A stretch of 64,000 nt of DNA, from assembly GCA_016802295.1 (NCBI GenBank), contig JAESIW010000020.1:2184120-2248119 (forward strand), read 5' to 3'. The position numbers and the translations under genes are program-made. This DNA comes from Brachionus rotundiformis. Lineage: Eukaryota > Rotifera > Eurotatoria > Ploima > Brachionidae. The notes beneath the pieces are model-generated. The model searched no databases and was not told where the DNA came from. It worked only from the letters and a program-made list of their open reading frames with translations. Shown here in pieces: positions 11,139 to 23,241 of this stretch (position 1 is the first letter of the stretch; the number at the start of each line of letters is the position of its first letter).

Positions 11139-11760
11139 GGCTACAATCAGATAAAGAAAGAGTGTCTAAATGGTCAAAAGAATGGTCTCAGGTTAATGAA
11201 GATAAATGTAAAGTTGTTCACAAATCCAGAGTTTGATTATAATATCGGTTTGGAAACCTTTAATAAGTCAAAAGTCGAAAGGGGTTTGGGTATTTACATA
11301 CAGAGTGATCTAAAATGGGATACACAAGTCAAAAATGCTACAGCTAAAGTAAATAGAATGTTGGGAATAATTGAGAAAGCATTTAAGTATCCCCGTAATA
11401 TTGTATTATAAAATTATTGTATTGTTCAATGGTTAGACCCCAACTGGAATATACTATCAATGCATTTTGTCCTTATTTAGAAAAAGATATAAATGAGCTT
11501 GGGAGAGTTCAAAGAAGAGCAACTAAGTTGATTCCAAAAATGGAATAAACTCCCGGAAGATGTAGTAAAAGAAAAGAATCTAAATAGTTTTAAAGTGAAG
11601 CTTGATAGTTGGATGGCAAAACAAATAGAAGCGACTGCTACAGCTCTCTATGGCTATGCTTAGAAAACCTCTAAGCTGCAGTAAAAACTAATAATACTAC
11701 TATTTCTTTATTTTAATTAGCAACAGAAAGCCCTAGGGGTTTTCAAAACCCCTTTTTGAA
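11139..11760 (+). pseudogene. LINE reverse transcriptase 3' relic
   Basis: The sequence matches the region after the catalytic centre of CR1/jockey-like LINE reverse transcriptases: SKWSKEW and NEDKCKVVH, then RGLGIYIQSDLKWDTQV, KVNRMLGIIEKAFK, MVRPQLEYTINAFCPYLEKD, RVQRRATKLIP and finally LPEDVVKEKNLNSFKVKLDSWM before a TAG at 11661. These pieces lie in different frames, and the usual block between LIPKM and WNKLPE is missing, so there are at least two frameshifts and one deletion. The 5' end is truncated near 11139; a short 3' UTR-like stretch reaches about 11760. No target duplication was found. Confidence 0.8.
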
Positions 11761-12994
11761 AAATATAAATTTAAAATCAACTTGTGATTCTATAATTTTT
11801 TATCATATTTCAAATAAATTTTTTCTATCTCTTTTGAGTTCAAAATTTTTGTAATTAACCAGTCCGGCTTTCAATTGCTAAGATTATTGATAAAATAGAA
11901 ACAAATATTTAAAGATTAATCAGAAAACATTCTGAACAGGACAAAGAAATTCAAAAATTGATTTTATTTATATTTAATTCTAATAATATTCTAAAATTCA
12001 ACATTATATAAAGACTAGCATGTAAATGTAATTTTTTACAAATTTAGTAATAAAATTTAAAAAATTTCAGTCATATAGAACAAGAAATTTTCCAAAATTT
12101 GTTTAAGTGGTTTAAAAAATTTAATTACTCTAGTTATTCATCTACTGTTTTAAAACAAACTATTCAATTCAATGAATAATTTGAAAATTATCCAAGATAA
12201 ATTTTTATTTTAAAAAATTTCATTTTGTGTTTTTAGCTCTGCATGAAAACTAAACTAATATGTATTACTTGTGCAAGATTCTTGACAATTTTGATTTAAA
12301 CTATTCTCCTTCAAGTTATCTTCAGTATTTTTGCATGAATATTTTTTTTGTTATTGAATTGATTTTTAAACAAATTTAATTTAAAAAACAAACTTAGAGA
12401 TTAAAAAAAATTAGTTTTCAAATATTTATTGAATAGATAAAAAAAATATATAAAAAAATTATACTTTTATAGACTCTTCTTTAATAATAAATTTTAAATA
12501 AAAAATAAATATTGCTGTTTTTGTATTCTTTTGTTTAAAATTATTTCATTTATTTTAATACCATCAGTAAAATCAAAAAAAGATAAAAATAACATTTAAA
12601 GCAAATTGCATATAAAAATAGTTCTCCTTTTTTCAAAAGGTTTTTCAAGCAGGTTTTTCGGAATGTCACACATTATAATTTAAAATGTATTCTCTCTACT
12701 CATCCTAAAAAAGCTAAAGTTTCTTGTCTAGTCTACATTTATTCAACCTGTTGATTTAAATTAGGTTTATAAGGTGTAAAACTTAACTTAACAAAATATA
12801 CTTCATTTTGAGCTATAAGACATAAACGATTAAAAAAAAAATAACAAAAATCTCAAACAATCGAGAAATTAAACATAAAAATATTTAGACCGGTTGGAAA
12901 TTTTAGGTCTCATGTAATGAGGTATTATCTTCTTATTAGATTCTTAAAATAAATAATATAAAAATTCAAAAAAAAATAAAATTAAAAACAATAT
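11761..12994. other. AT-rich stretch including SIPA1L 3' flank
   Basis: No gene recognised. The right-hand part should contain the 3' UTR and poly(A) site of the SIPA1L gene transcribed leftwards, but no single signal stands out in such AT-rich DNA. Confidence 0.5.
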
Positions 12995-15900
12995 TTAAAC
13001 ATGGCTATCATTAGAAAAAGTATAAGTATGATTTGGAAAAAAAGCTTCGTTTGTATTTAAACGAAGTACCTGAGGCGTTGCGTTAATTTTTGATTTTATG
13101 TCACTGGCACAGTCGATAAATTCATTTTTTGAATATTTTCGCGATTTAGGTGTAGAAGGTGTTGTCACTCGAAGCTGTTCTTTTACTCTTAAATACTCTT
13201 GCTGCAAAGTTATATACTCTTCTCTAATTCGAGCTTCCTGTTTTTCAATTTTGGTTTTTTCTTGCTTTTCCTTGTTTAATTCAAGTTGTAAATAGAGTAA
13301 ACGCTCTCGCATTTCATCATATGTGGCATTCTTTTCCAAATTTTGCTCGATGCTTTGAAAATAATTAAAGAGCATAATTTTTTAAATAAATTAAAACACA
13401 TACCATTCTCTTAAATTCAAATTAGGTGGTTTTTTGCGCTCTTCTTTTGTATAATAAGAGCTTGAGCTATTTACCCTACTCTTTTGTCCACTTTCGTTCA
13501 CATAGTCCAAACCTTTATGAACATCTTTAAAAAAATTTAAAAATTTTCGATTTATTTTGAAAATTTATTTGTACATATTTTAAACTTGATTAAATAAAAT
13601 TAATTTTCTATTTATATTTTAAAATTTATCTTCATTTTTTTTATTGTCAAATTCATGTTTATACAAAACATTTTTAAAAATTTTTGCAATCAAAACAAAA
13701 ATTTACTAGTAATTTTAATAAATTTACATAAATGAACTAATTTATTAAAAATGAAACTTATTTATTTGATATTTTTTTTGATAGATTTTTCCTGCTATCA
13801 TTTTACTATTTAAATTATTAAAAAAAAAAATTTTTGTTATCTCACTTTCGAAATTTTTTGTAGCTGTTTGAACCATACGTGGCCAGTCGAAAAAATTTTT
13901 GTTGAACAATTTTTTCGGTGATTGAACACTTGTAAGCTCAATTTCTTTTCTGCTCTCATTTTCATCCAACAGAGATCCAGACGCTGATAGTCGATAAGCA
14001 TATTTGGTTCTGTGTTCGGTCAGAGTTGTGCGGCGACTTTTCTGCGGAGAAATTCCACTCAATTGTGGCAACTGTACACGGTTATATTTTTGAAAATTGG
14101 TTAGCACCGGTGTAGTCTTTATTGAATCCACTTGTCTCTCATTTATCGAAGAACAAGTGCTCAGATAGGCGTATAGAGAAAAGCTGTCATCTTGACCGCG
14201 TCTTGCACTTCCGTCTTCATAAGGCTGCAAAAATGTTATCTTGAGATAATTAGAATTCCTGAGCAAGTCAATCATTTTTTCATGACTTAGATTAATAACA
14301 AAGTTGTCGCCTATTTTCACTATCCTAGTGCCTTGCTTAAAACCGCGTAGGTAAGCTAGTCTAAAAGGCTCTACTTCAGTAACCACGCCATCATGATGAA
14401 TATTAAAACCCAATGGGCCGCAGTCTTTTTTCTCAATACTTAACTCAATTGTTTTGCAGCCTTTGGTAAAATACTCCAATCTTTTAACAACAGTATACAA
14501 GTCAGATTTGGACCTTAGCTTTAGACTGATGCATTCTCCAAGATCAAAGTAAAGAATCAAAGTGGAATCACTTTCATAGATGGTCCAGCCTATCACAGCA
14601 TTGCACCCAATACAGAACAATACGCATTTTTGTTGAAGGTCTATTACCACAATGCTCTGTTTGGATACACCAAGTATGCAGCAATTTCGGATCAAATATT
14701 GAAAGTCTTCAACTACGTCAACATTCCAGAAAATAGCTCCGTTTAGTTTGCACAATCTGATAGCGTTGGCTTCATCCTCACTGCTAAAGCTAGCGTTAAA
14801 AGCCTGACAACTTTTGGATCTTAGTTTTTTTTTGTTTATAGAGCTAAAATTAAATAAGCCAAATTTTTGGCTTATTAGACCAGTGTTTGACCCATTTGAA
14901 CAGTTGTCCAGAGTAAACTTTGTCGAATATGAATCAACTAAATCTTTGAGTATACCATTTCTAGTACGCATACGAATTTGAGTAAACTTTTCACATTTTA
15001 AGCCCACATTGTCTGCGTTTACTATTTTGGCAAGTAAAAACTCACGGAATTCTTTGCTTTTGAGGAAAAGTGGATTTTTGGGAAGTGCAGGTCCGAAAGA
15101 GGGTATATCTTTACTGTAACTAATTGCTACACTGTATTGGGTATTATACGAGTTGGGATTCATGGCTCGCACAATTATAAATATGTGTTGATACTGGGAA
15201 CGTATGGTTTTTGGTGAGAAAGGCAACGAGCCTGGTTCTTGAAAGACTATGGTGACTAGATCGTTTCCTATATGTCTTTTTCGAGTCAACTGTTGTCTAT
15301 CATTGCTTGAATAGGGAAGTAGTGTGGACACATGAAACATTATTTCTTTATTTCTGAATTTAGTGTATACAGAATGAGTACCGGTGGTGTCATTTTGGTT
15401 ATCCAGGCCTCCGCGATAGCTGCCAAAGCCTTTGAGTTGAACTTTTCCGCCTAGTAGCTGCAGAAATTCATCAAAAGCAGGTGTCGACTCTCGGTTATTG
15501 TACATTTCTTCTTCGGTCGATTGTCCACACTTGCATAGTAGAATTCCGATTTTGTGGTTTTTGATCAAATATTGTTCGTCAATTTCGATTAGTTTATCGG
15601 CTACTTTAGACTCAGCCAGTCGTAAACAATCTAAACTAAGCTCAGGGACCAAAAATTGTATCACTTGCTTGTGCGCAAGGCCTTTGGAACTGCTTGCTTT
15701 AACAGATATATGCTCTTCGAGAATGGTGCCACGTAAGGTATTTAAGTCAGATGTGCGCAATATGAAGCGGTAAGCATAATCTGTGCTGCGTTCATTTGAA
15801 TTGGAATTTAAATTAGTACTATTGGATCTTAAATTAAAAAATTTTAATTAATAATTTATCAAAATAATTAGAATAGATATTTTTTATTGAGAATATTTAT

Positions 15901-16547
15901 TTATTTTAAAATGTTTTAAAAAGACTAATAGATAAACTGATATAATAAACAAGTCTGATTTAATCAAGTAAATAGTTTTCAAGATTAAGGTCATTTCATA
16001 ATATTATGTTTAAACCCTTTATTATTTTTTTAAACTACAGTCTATACAGCATTAATTTTAGATAAATTTTAAAACTAGAATTTTTCTAACGTTTTTATCA
16101 AATTTCCGCTATTTGAAAACATTATCTTTTAGCTATGTTTAAAATTTGATTTAGACCTAATTTTAACATAAAATTAAATCTATTTAGATTGATATAAATC
16201 CCATTATCATAAAAATTCTAATCATCAAAAATTTTATATTGGTCTAAATTTTTTTAAATTTTATTCTTTAATTTAGTCTACACTAAAGGATTGGTTTTAA
16301 AAAATTTGCATTTTACCGGTTCGAAAGAACATTTGTAAATATCTATACTTATTTAATTAACAGAAAATCTCGAAGTACACATTGTTTTAATCCAGTGTTC
16401 GGTAAGGACTTGACCTGTAATTTAATTTTTCAAAAGTTAAATCAACAAATTTGGCTGTAAAAAAAAATTACCGAAAAAGATCAAAAAACTAGAAATTCTA
16501 ACTTTTATTAAAAAGATGAAGCTTTTCAATCAATTTTTTAAATTCGC

Positions 16548-16582
<35 letters not shown>

Positions 16583-19544
16583 TGCTACGCTTATGCGTGA
16601 AGTCTGGATTAACCAGTCTGTAAGCAATATTTTAGTCTCTCAATATGTTATCTAGTTTGTTTTTAAATAAGACAATTGTTATAAACAAGCTTAGTTTTTT
16701 TTAAATCACTATTTTGAATTATATTCTTAAAACAAAACTTTAAATACATAATTTTGGAAAATCAAAACTGCCAAAAACTTTGAATTTTCAAGATATTGTT
16801 TTGGCATTTGGTTACTGGTTTCAACATTTAATTGAAAAGTCGTTTTTTTTTTATTTAAATTAGAATTTTTATTTTGGTATCTTTTCTTGAAATTTATTTT
16901 TATGAATTATGCGCAAGTCTGCTTTAAACAAAAAAAAATTAAAAATCAATCCCTATCAGTTAATAAATTGAATAATTTTTTTTCTGAAAATTATTTTAAA
17001 TTTCTATTTTTATGATAAGCCTAAAAAAGTGCATTACATTTTTAAATTAATTTTGTTCTTTTTTTTAAATCAATAATACCTTAATAGCAATAAAAAGAAA
17101 CTTTAAAACTTTCATTTGTCATAGATTACCGAATTATGTGCTAAATTCCATTTGATCATTTATGTTGAATTTACTTTTACCAAGTAATTATTTCTTATTG
17201 TTATAAATTCATATTTAAATAATAAGTCAGAGTTTTGATCATCTAATAGAAGTTTATGATCTACAAGAAGATTAAAATAATTTTCATACTAAACTGTGCC
17301 GTATTTTACCAGAAACATGGCTATGGTTGAACATTACTTAATTAACATCAAAATAAATCTTTGCATGAAACTTTATTTTAAAAATATCTAAAATTTTTTT
17401 TTAAAACAATATTTGAATCACCACTATTCCTTTTGTTTTATGGTCGATGGTCAATCAAGTTAATTGATTTCATTTGAAACCATTAAATATTAAGCTTTAA
17501 AAATGATTTTACTTTAATTTTTTACAAGTAAATTATATTTAAAAAATTAATCCATTCTGAAACTAATTTCCTAAAAAAATTAATTATTTTGTTATTTCTG
17601 TGGCACTATCGGCTTTATAGACTTTGGCCTTTCTTGCTAGGAACTTTGTTACCAGTTAGTTGATTATTCAAATGAACCAAATACGAGCTAAGTTCAAATG
17701 ATATTTTCCTTCCCTATAAAAAAATACACCACATACCCAATTTTATTTTTAGATAAGATTTATTTTTGAGTATAATAAAATTCTTTTTTTGGGAAAATTG
17801 TCTCCCCAGCTTACTCTAAGAAACATAAAAGCACATAAAATAGAAAAACTTTATTTATTTCTGTTCATTTCATAAAATAAAATTGAACTAAAGTGGCTTA
17901 CCTTGAATTTGGCTCCGAGATAATTTTATCTCGACGAATACTGATGGCTACAGGACCTAAATTTTTGTCTATGCCCAAATAGTTGGCGTGTTCGTGCGAG
18001 CTAAAGAAGTATCGATAGAAAAAAGCGCCATAGTCCTGGTACTCGACAGTAAATGGCTCATTATTATTTTGTTCTATTAAATCAATGATATCCTTTTTGT
18101 AATAAGTATTTACTCTGTCCAAGATGTTGATGGAATTGAGCTTCATCATGCGGCGTTGGGACACGTCTTGCACAAGGCCAAGACCTTTGAACGAGTCGCC
18201 GCCGAGCTCAAGCCGAAAGCAGGGACATTCCTCGACGAGATCGCTGCTACACTTGGCCTCGAGGTCCGAATCGGTTGACAAGTTGAACACGGACTTTTCC
18301 TCTTTGATGCGAGGCGAGATCGGCGGCAGCATCGAATCGGCCAGCAACATGGACGTCGATAGCCTGGTTCGTTTGTCCTCGGGCATTTTTCTGCTCACAA
18401 TTACGGGCACTGGCGGCAGTGTTCGATTCAAACTCTCCATACTCGACTGTCTAGATGCTGCACTGGCGCCAGTCTTTATGTTCATGGACATGTGCAGCGA
18501 GCTTACAATGGTCTTTATGTTCTTGAAGTTGAAGTAAACGCTCTGTGCGTCAAAATGGGAAAAATTCTGCAGCGAGCTGTGGATGAACAAGTCGTTTAAA
18601 TTTTGGACAAAGAACGACTGAGTTGTGGTTGGCAATGGAGGCGGCAATGGCGCATTGTACGAGCTGATCTTCAAGTGCCGGTTGGTAAGGCCTCGTGGCG
18701 AGCGCGTCACCTCCGGCGTGCACGAGGCGAGCTTTTTCAATGGTGATGCTTTGTTGGTAAAGGACACCGAACTGGCCGAGCTGGACGATGTATCCGGCGT
18801 TATGTTGAACGTGTTCAAGCAGTTTATTTCGTTCTCAAGACAACTGGCAGTGCTAAGCGAATTGTGGTACTGTTTGGGATTTAGATTGTCCGAAACGTTG
18901 TCTTTGTAGTCAAAAATGTCGTCGTCTTCGTCGTAGTCGTTCAGGGCCAAGTCGAGCTCGTCGTCCAAGTCCTCGTAGCTTTTGTGATAGCTTTGTCGCG
19001 GTTTGTCCAGCGTGTTTGAGCAGCGTCGGCTGTTGACAGTGCTGGTGCTGTTGCGCGGGGTCATGAGCACCTGGTTGGCGCACTTGGCCGAATTTGAGGA
19101 CGTGTGTCGGCTCGACGACAGCACCGGATCCAAGTGATTGGCCACGGACAGTGAGCTATTGGAGCCCTGTATGTCGCTTAGCTTGCGGATGTTGGACGAT
19201 TTGGTTGCCTTGGCAACGCGCACTCCCTGATAGCTAGACACCCTTGTTCGGCTATCTTTTTCGTACAAGTTGCGCGTCGACGATACCGAGCCCGATTTTA
19301 TGAGCGGAAAATCGGTCGACTTCGACGAGCTGAGCGAATTGGAGCCGGACACAAAGCCGGACGTGGTCGACGAGGACACTATGGACGAAGAACTGAAGTT
19401 AACGTCCGTGTTGGCGTTGTCCAACATGCACTCATTGCTTGTATAGAGGCTGCTTGACGGCGCCTTTCGCCGACCCTTAGCGCCAACATACTTTGGCGCT
19501 GATTTATCTAATTGACTTTGCACAGATTCCGCTTGTAGTGTCAT
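12995..19544 (-). CDS. SIPA1L: SIPA1L family RapGAP / PDZ protein
   Basis: Four exons join in frame: 17902-19544, 13846-15827, 13404-13524 and 12995-13352, giving 1367 residues (vertebrate SIPA1L1 is about 1800). The first half is Ser-rich and low-complexity, ending in the conserved block before the GAP domain (EYQDYGAFFYRYFF, LGPVAISIRR). The RapGAP domain follows at roughly residues 620-840; its catalytic Asn-thumb helix is RHIGNDLVTIVFQE, so the key Asn is present. A PDZ domain lies near 1010-1100 (GPLGFNIHHDGVVTEVEP), and the C-terminal exon encodes the typical coiled coil (YLQLELNKEKQEKTKIEKQEARIREE). Known family role: stimulating GTP hydrolysis by Rap at the cortex, synapses or junctions. 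The 2.07-kb intron 1 carries a retroelement tail. Exon 1 is clearly GC-richer than its surroundings. Confidence 0.93.
16548..16645 (-). repeat. (ATA)n run with LINE-tail-like sequence in SIPA1L intron 1
   Basis: About 35 bases of perfect (ATA)n at 16548-16582 are followed by TTGCTACGCTTATGCGTG and neighbouring complex sequence. Read on the minus strand this is unique sequence ending in (TTA)n, the form of a non-LTR retroposon 3' end. A plain microsatellite is the alternative. Confidence 0.45.
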
Positions 19545-20221
19545 TCTCAGTTAGACCCATCACATTTAGAACATTCTTTGATTGGTATCTAAAATAAACA
19601 CAGGTATGCATATTTGGTTATTAAAAGATAAAATTTGTTTTGGCAACAGAACAAAGCAAAATAAATAAATAAATAAATAAGAGAAATGTAAATTTATTTT
19701 ATCTCATATATGGTAAGTGATTTTTTACTATCACACCGAATATAATTATATAAAAATGAAAAAATAATGGTCGTGTTAAGATATTTTATTTGTGAAAAAC
19801 AATAGAAAAAAATATATATTTATAAAAAGGTATGAAGATTTTGTATATATAATTAGTATTAATGGTAGTTAGTTGTTGTATTAGACAAAGATTAAAGCGG
19901 TTCTAATCTTTATTTTTATGCAATTTGGTCGCATTAAGTGTTATTAACGAGATTAAAGACCTTTGAATTGTGTAAAAATATTTTGGCCATTATTAACATA
20001 TAGATATTTTTGAGAAAATTGTCAAGTCAATTATTTATTATAATTAGCTATGGACAAAGTTATCCTATTGGTTAAAAAATGAAACAAACGCTCCTATTGG
20101 TCAGTTGAACAACATATTATGCTAATTAGCTTTGGATTTTTTTCGATTGTTGTCAGATATAATTCTTATACAAAATTACATGAATATTTCACACATTTGA
20201 ATATATAAAACTTTATATGAT
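19545..20221. other. Intergenic: SIPA1L upstream flank and Kelch-gene 3' flank
   Basis: Contains a short (AAAT)n run at 19658-19680. Otherwise AT-rich with no open frame. The SIPA1L promoter must lie here or further right, but I see no defining element. Confidence 0.5.
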
Positions 20222-23200
20222 TTAATTATTTGTTTTGAAATTGTTCACTTCTTGTTGTTCATCTTGCTGTTCTTGTTCGCTTTCGCTCTCGCTGCTTGTA
20301 CAAATGCTTAAATCATCTTCATCGCTGCTATTACCAATGCTCTCTTCTTCATCGCTTACATCATCTGCTAGATGACTTAAGCACGATGAGCTCGAATTAG
20401 ACTTATGAATTTCTTTGTGAACAATGTGCCAAGGCAAATCGACAATCACACATCCCAGGCCGGTCATGCCGCTGGCCAACTGACCGGCCGTTTTCCACTC
20501 GTCATTAGCTAAGTCATATTTGGACACAAACTTTTGACCACTCTTGGTCGCTATGTTGTACCCACCGAGTATGTAGACAAAATTGTTGACACAAATGGCA
20601 CTGGCTTCTTTATGCAAATTGACCATTGGCTTAAGTATACTCCACTGATCGGTAGCGATCGAGTAGCATTCGGTCACACTGGTCGGCTGGGCGAGCTGCA
20701 CGCTTTGCGCCGGACCGTTCAAGTAACAGCCGCCGAAAACGTATAGTTTGTCGTTTGCGGCGCACATTGAGTGCCAGCCGCGCGACACATTCATCGGCCT
20801 TAGCTCGTGCAGTTGATCGTCCAGCGGGCTAAACGAGTACAAGTCTCCCGAAAATTGACCGCTTGTGTAGCCGCCGCAAATGTAGGCCGTGTTATTGAGC
20901 ACCGCCCCACTGTGAGCGTAGTAAGTCGATGGCAAAGACTTGCACAGCGACCATTTCTTGCTATCAATATTGAATTTTTCTATGGAACAAAGTGAACCAT
21001 CTCGATTCTTGCCACCAAACGCATACACATGTTGCTTCAATTGCACTTGGAGAGCGCATGCGTAGAAATAGGCGCGCTTTTCGACCATCTGAGCCACATT
21101 TGTCCATTTGTTCATGCTTGAATCGTATTTGTATGTAGTGCCGACCGCGGACTCGCCGTGAGCGCACTGTGACAAACAACCACCGATCAGGTACAACACA
21201 TTGTCCACTAGAACACACTGCATGTGACTGAGGTTGTTGGGCAGGGTGGTAAGCGGGCTTTTGCGGATCTTGTGCGAATTGGTCTCGTTTAGGAGATCGT
21301 TGATCAAATAGCACGAGTCGTGAATGCCCGGATTGGGATTTATTTCCCTTCCACCGATCAACATCAGTGATCGTATTGGTGAGCGTAGTTTTAAATTTAG
21401 CTGTTTATTGCTTGAGCCAATTAGGTGGTAATTCAATGCATCGAGAACCATTTGTCTCAGACATTCATCGCTTAGCATTACACTGTGTATGCTTTGCACT
21501 CGTTTGATCAAATCGTTTGGATTAATTAGACAAAAGCGTATCTTTTTCATCAGGTTACGGATTATGGATATCTTTCTTTTGTATTTGTGTTCATTTATGC
21601 GAACACGTTCGTTGAGAGATTTCTTGGTGGCATTTAGAATGGGCAAATTTTTAACAATCCATTGCCAAGTGAGCAAAAATAGGTCGATTTCGCGCAATTT
21701 TAGTTGGTTGTTTGACAAACATTTGGATATTTGTTGATAGGTTAAATTGTTGAAGCCTACTATGTCCGAGTCTATGTCCAGATCGAAGTGAGTGTCCACT
21801 TCCTGGTTGTTGAAGTTGAACGCCTGTTTCTTCAGGCGCTTGTTTGCACCTGATTGATTGATTATTTGAGCTAGATTGTTAACTATGAACAGATCGATCT
21901 GTTTTAGCGCATTTTGCATTCTGTACATTTTGGCCATTTGGATAAAGTAGTTGAAATTGCGGTACGTCAGCCGACTGAGAAGGTTTTTTTCGCAAAAGTC
22001 CAGCACAAGCATGCATTGGAGATGGCTGGCGGTCGAAATGGCCTCGAAAAGGTCCGTGTGGCTTTCGAAATTGGTACTAGATGTGTACACAATTTCGATT
22101 AGCTTTTCCAAGCCTTTGGCTGTCACGCCCTTGAGCTCTATTTCCTCTTGACTGGACTCTTTCATGCCACTGGTGAACATTGACCTAAAGTAGTCGCTCA
22201 CTGACGCCAACAGAATTTTATGTACATGAAACTTTCTGCCTTTTAAATTATAAAAAAAGTCAACAAAATTATCTTAATAAAATTTATTAAATTAGCCCGC
22301 CTAACACTTCCTTTAAGTGAAAACAAATCTAATAAGCAAGAATTTTTTATATCCTGAATAAAAATTGTTAGGTTTTTGTCTTTTTTGTTGTTTGATCAGA
22401 TTATTTTATATTTAGATGCTTGGTTTACAATTTGATAATCAAATTTTGTCACCCTTTATCGCGATTATAAATACTATTCTCAATGAAAAGGATTATCATT
22501 ATTTTCTTTATAAGATATGTATATAGTGGTCAGATTGATTTTATGAAAAAATAATCCTAATTACCCAAAGAAAGATAAAATTTTTTAAATAAATTGTCTT
22601 TATTCAAAGAAAATATTGATTTTTTTTTCTAAATTGATTTTAAGTCCCAAAGTTTATTATTTCTAATCTGGACTAAGTTTTTATTTTATGATTATTAATA
22701 TTTTAGAATTAGAAAAAATTCCTTATTTAAAAATTCTGTCCAGATCAAAAACAAACTAAATTGTTTCCCAAAGTGTATATTTTTTTCCAACTTATTCAAA
22801 TATACAATGCCAATGCTAATTTAAACATTTTTATGACAAAAACTATTCAACAAATTCGATTTATCTCCACATATTTGCATGAATGACCACTTTGTTTTGA
22901 ATTTAATTAAGGTCAGTTTTATTCTATGATTAATTTATGTTCAATAGAAGAATATTATCGATGGATATTAAACAAAAAAAATAACTAAAAAAGACATGTG
23001 GGTAAATTAGCCGAGAGATACGAGCAAATATTTTAATATTTGTCTCTTATTATTAAGTTAACTAGGGCTTAAATGAAAAGATCAAGCTGAAAAGAAAAAT
23101 AAAAAGTGACAACAAACTTTGAGCAACTAGAGTGACGTCACATAAAATATTATTTGTTTTTAGAATTTGAAATCCATTCAAGATGAATTCGCCGTGTTTG

Positions 23201-23241
23201 CTGCCGAATGGACTCGGCCAAGTTTCAGACTTTTCTGACAT
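20222..23241 (-). CDS. BTB-BACK-Kelch (KLHL) protein
   Basis: Two exons, 23118-23241 and 20222-22239, join across a BTB motif (CDVTLVAQ-SRKFHVHKILLASVSDYFRSMF) with an 878-bp intron. The start is taken as the ATG at 23241 (MSEKSETW), giving 713 residues. Order: BTB (about 30-135), BACK (140-330) with a His/Asn-rich insert, then five to six Kelch blades (about 335-640) with the usual GG pairs (YLIGGC, YAFGGK, YICGGY, YVFGGC, YILGGY), then an acidic Ser/Glu-rich tail. Family role: substrate adaptor for Cullin-3 ubiquitin ligases. The exact KLHL orthologue (26 or 9/13 type) cannot be settled by eye. Like SIPA1L exon 1, exon 2 is markedly GC-richer than the flanks, and it throws up several long antisense shadow frames. 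Confidence 0.92.

Noticed and set aside
16548..16582. Trinucleotide run considered as part of a repeat array such as CRISPR
   Set aside because: It is a perfect microsatellite without spacers, in a eukaryotic intron.
18124..18909. Plus-strand frames of 137 and 94 codons
   Set aside because: They lie opposite the Ser-rich exon 1 of SIPA1L; codon-reversal of a Ser/Leu-rich exon produces them.
20534..22151. Several plus-strand and alternative minus-strand frames of 60-116 codons across the Kelch gene
   Set aside because: They are shadows of the GC-richer Kelch exon, with Cys/Arg-rich composition and no motifs, while the main frame matches BTB, BACK and Kelch throughout.
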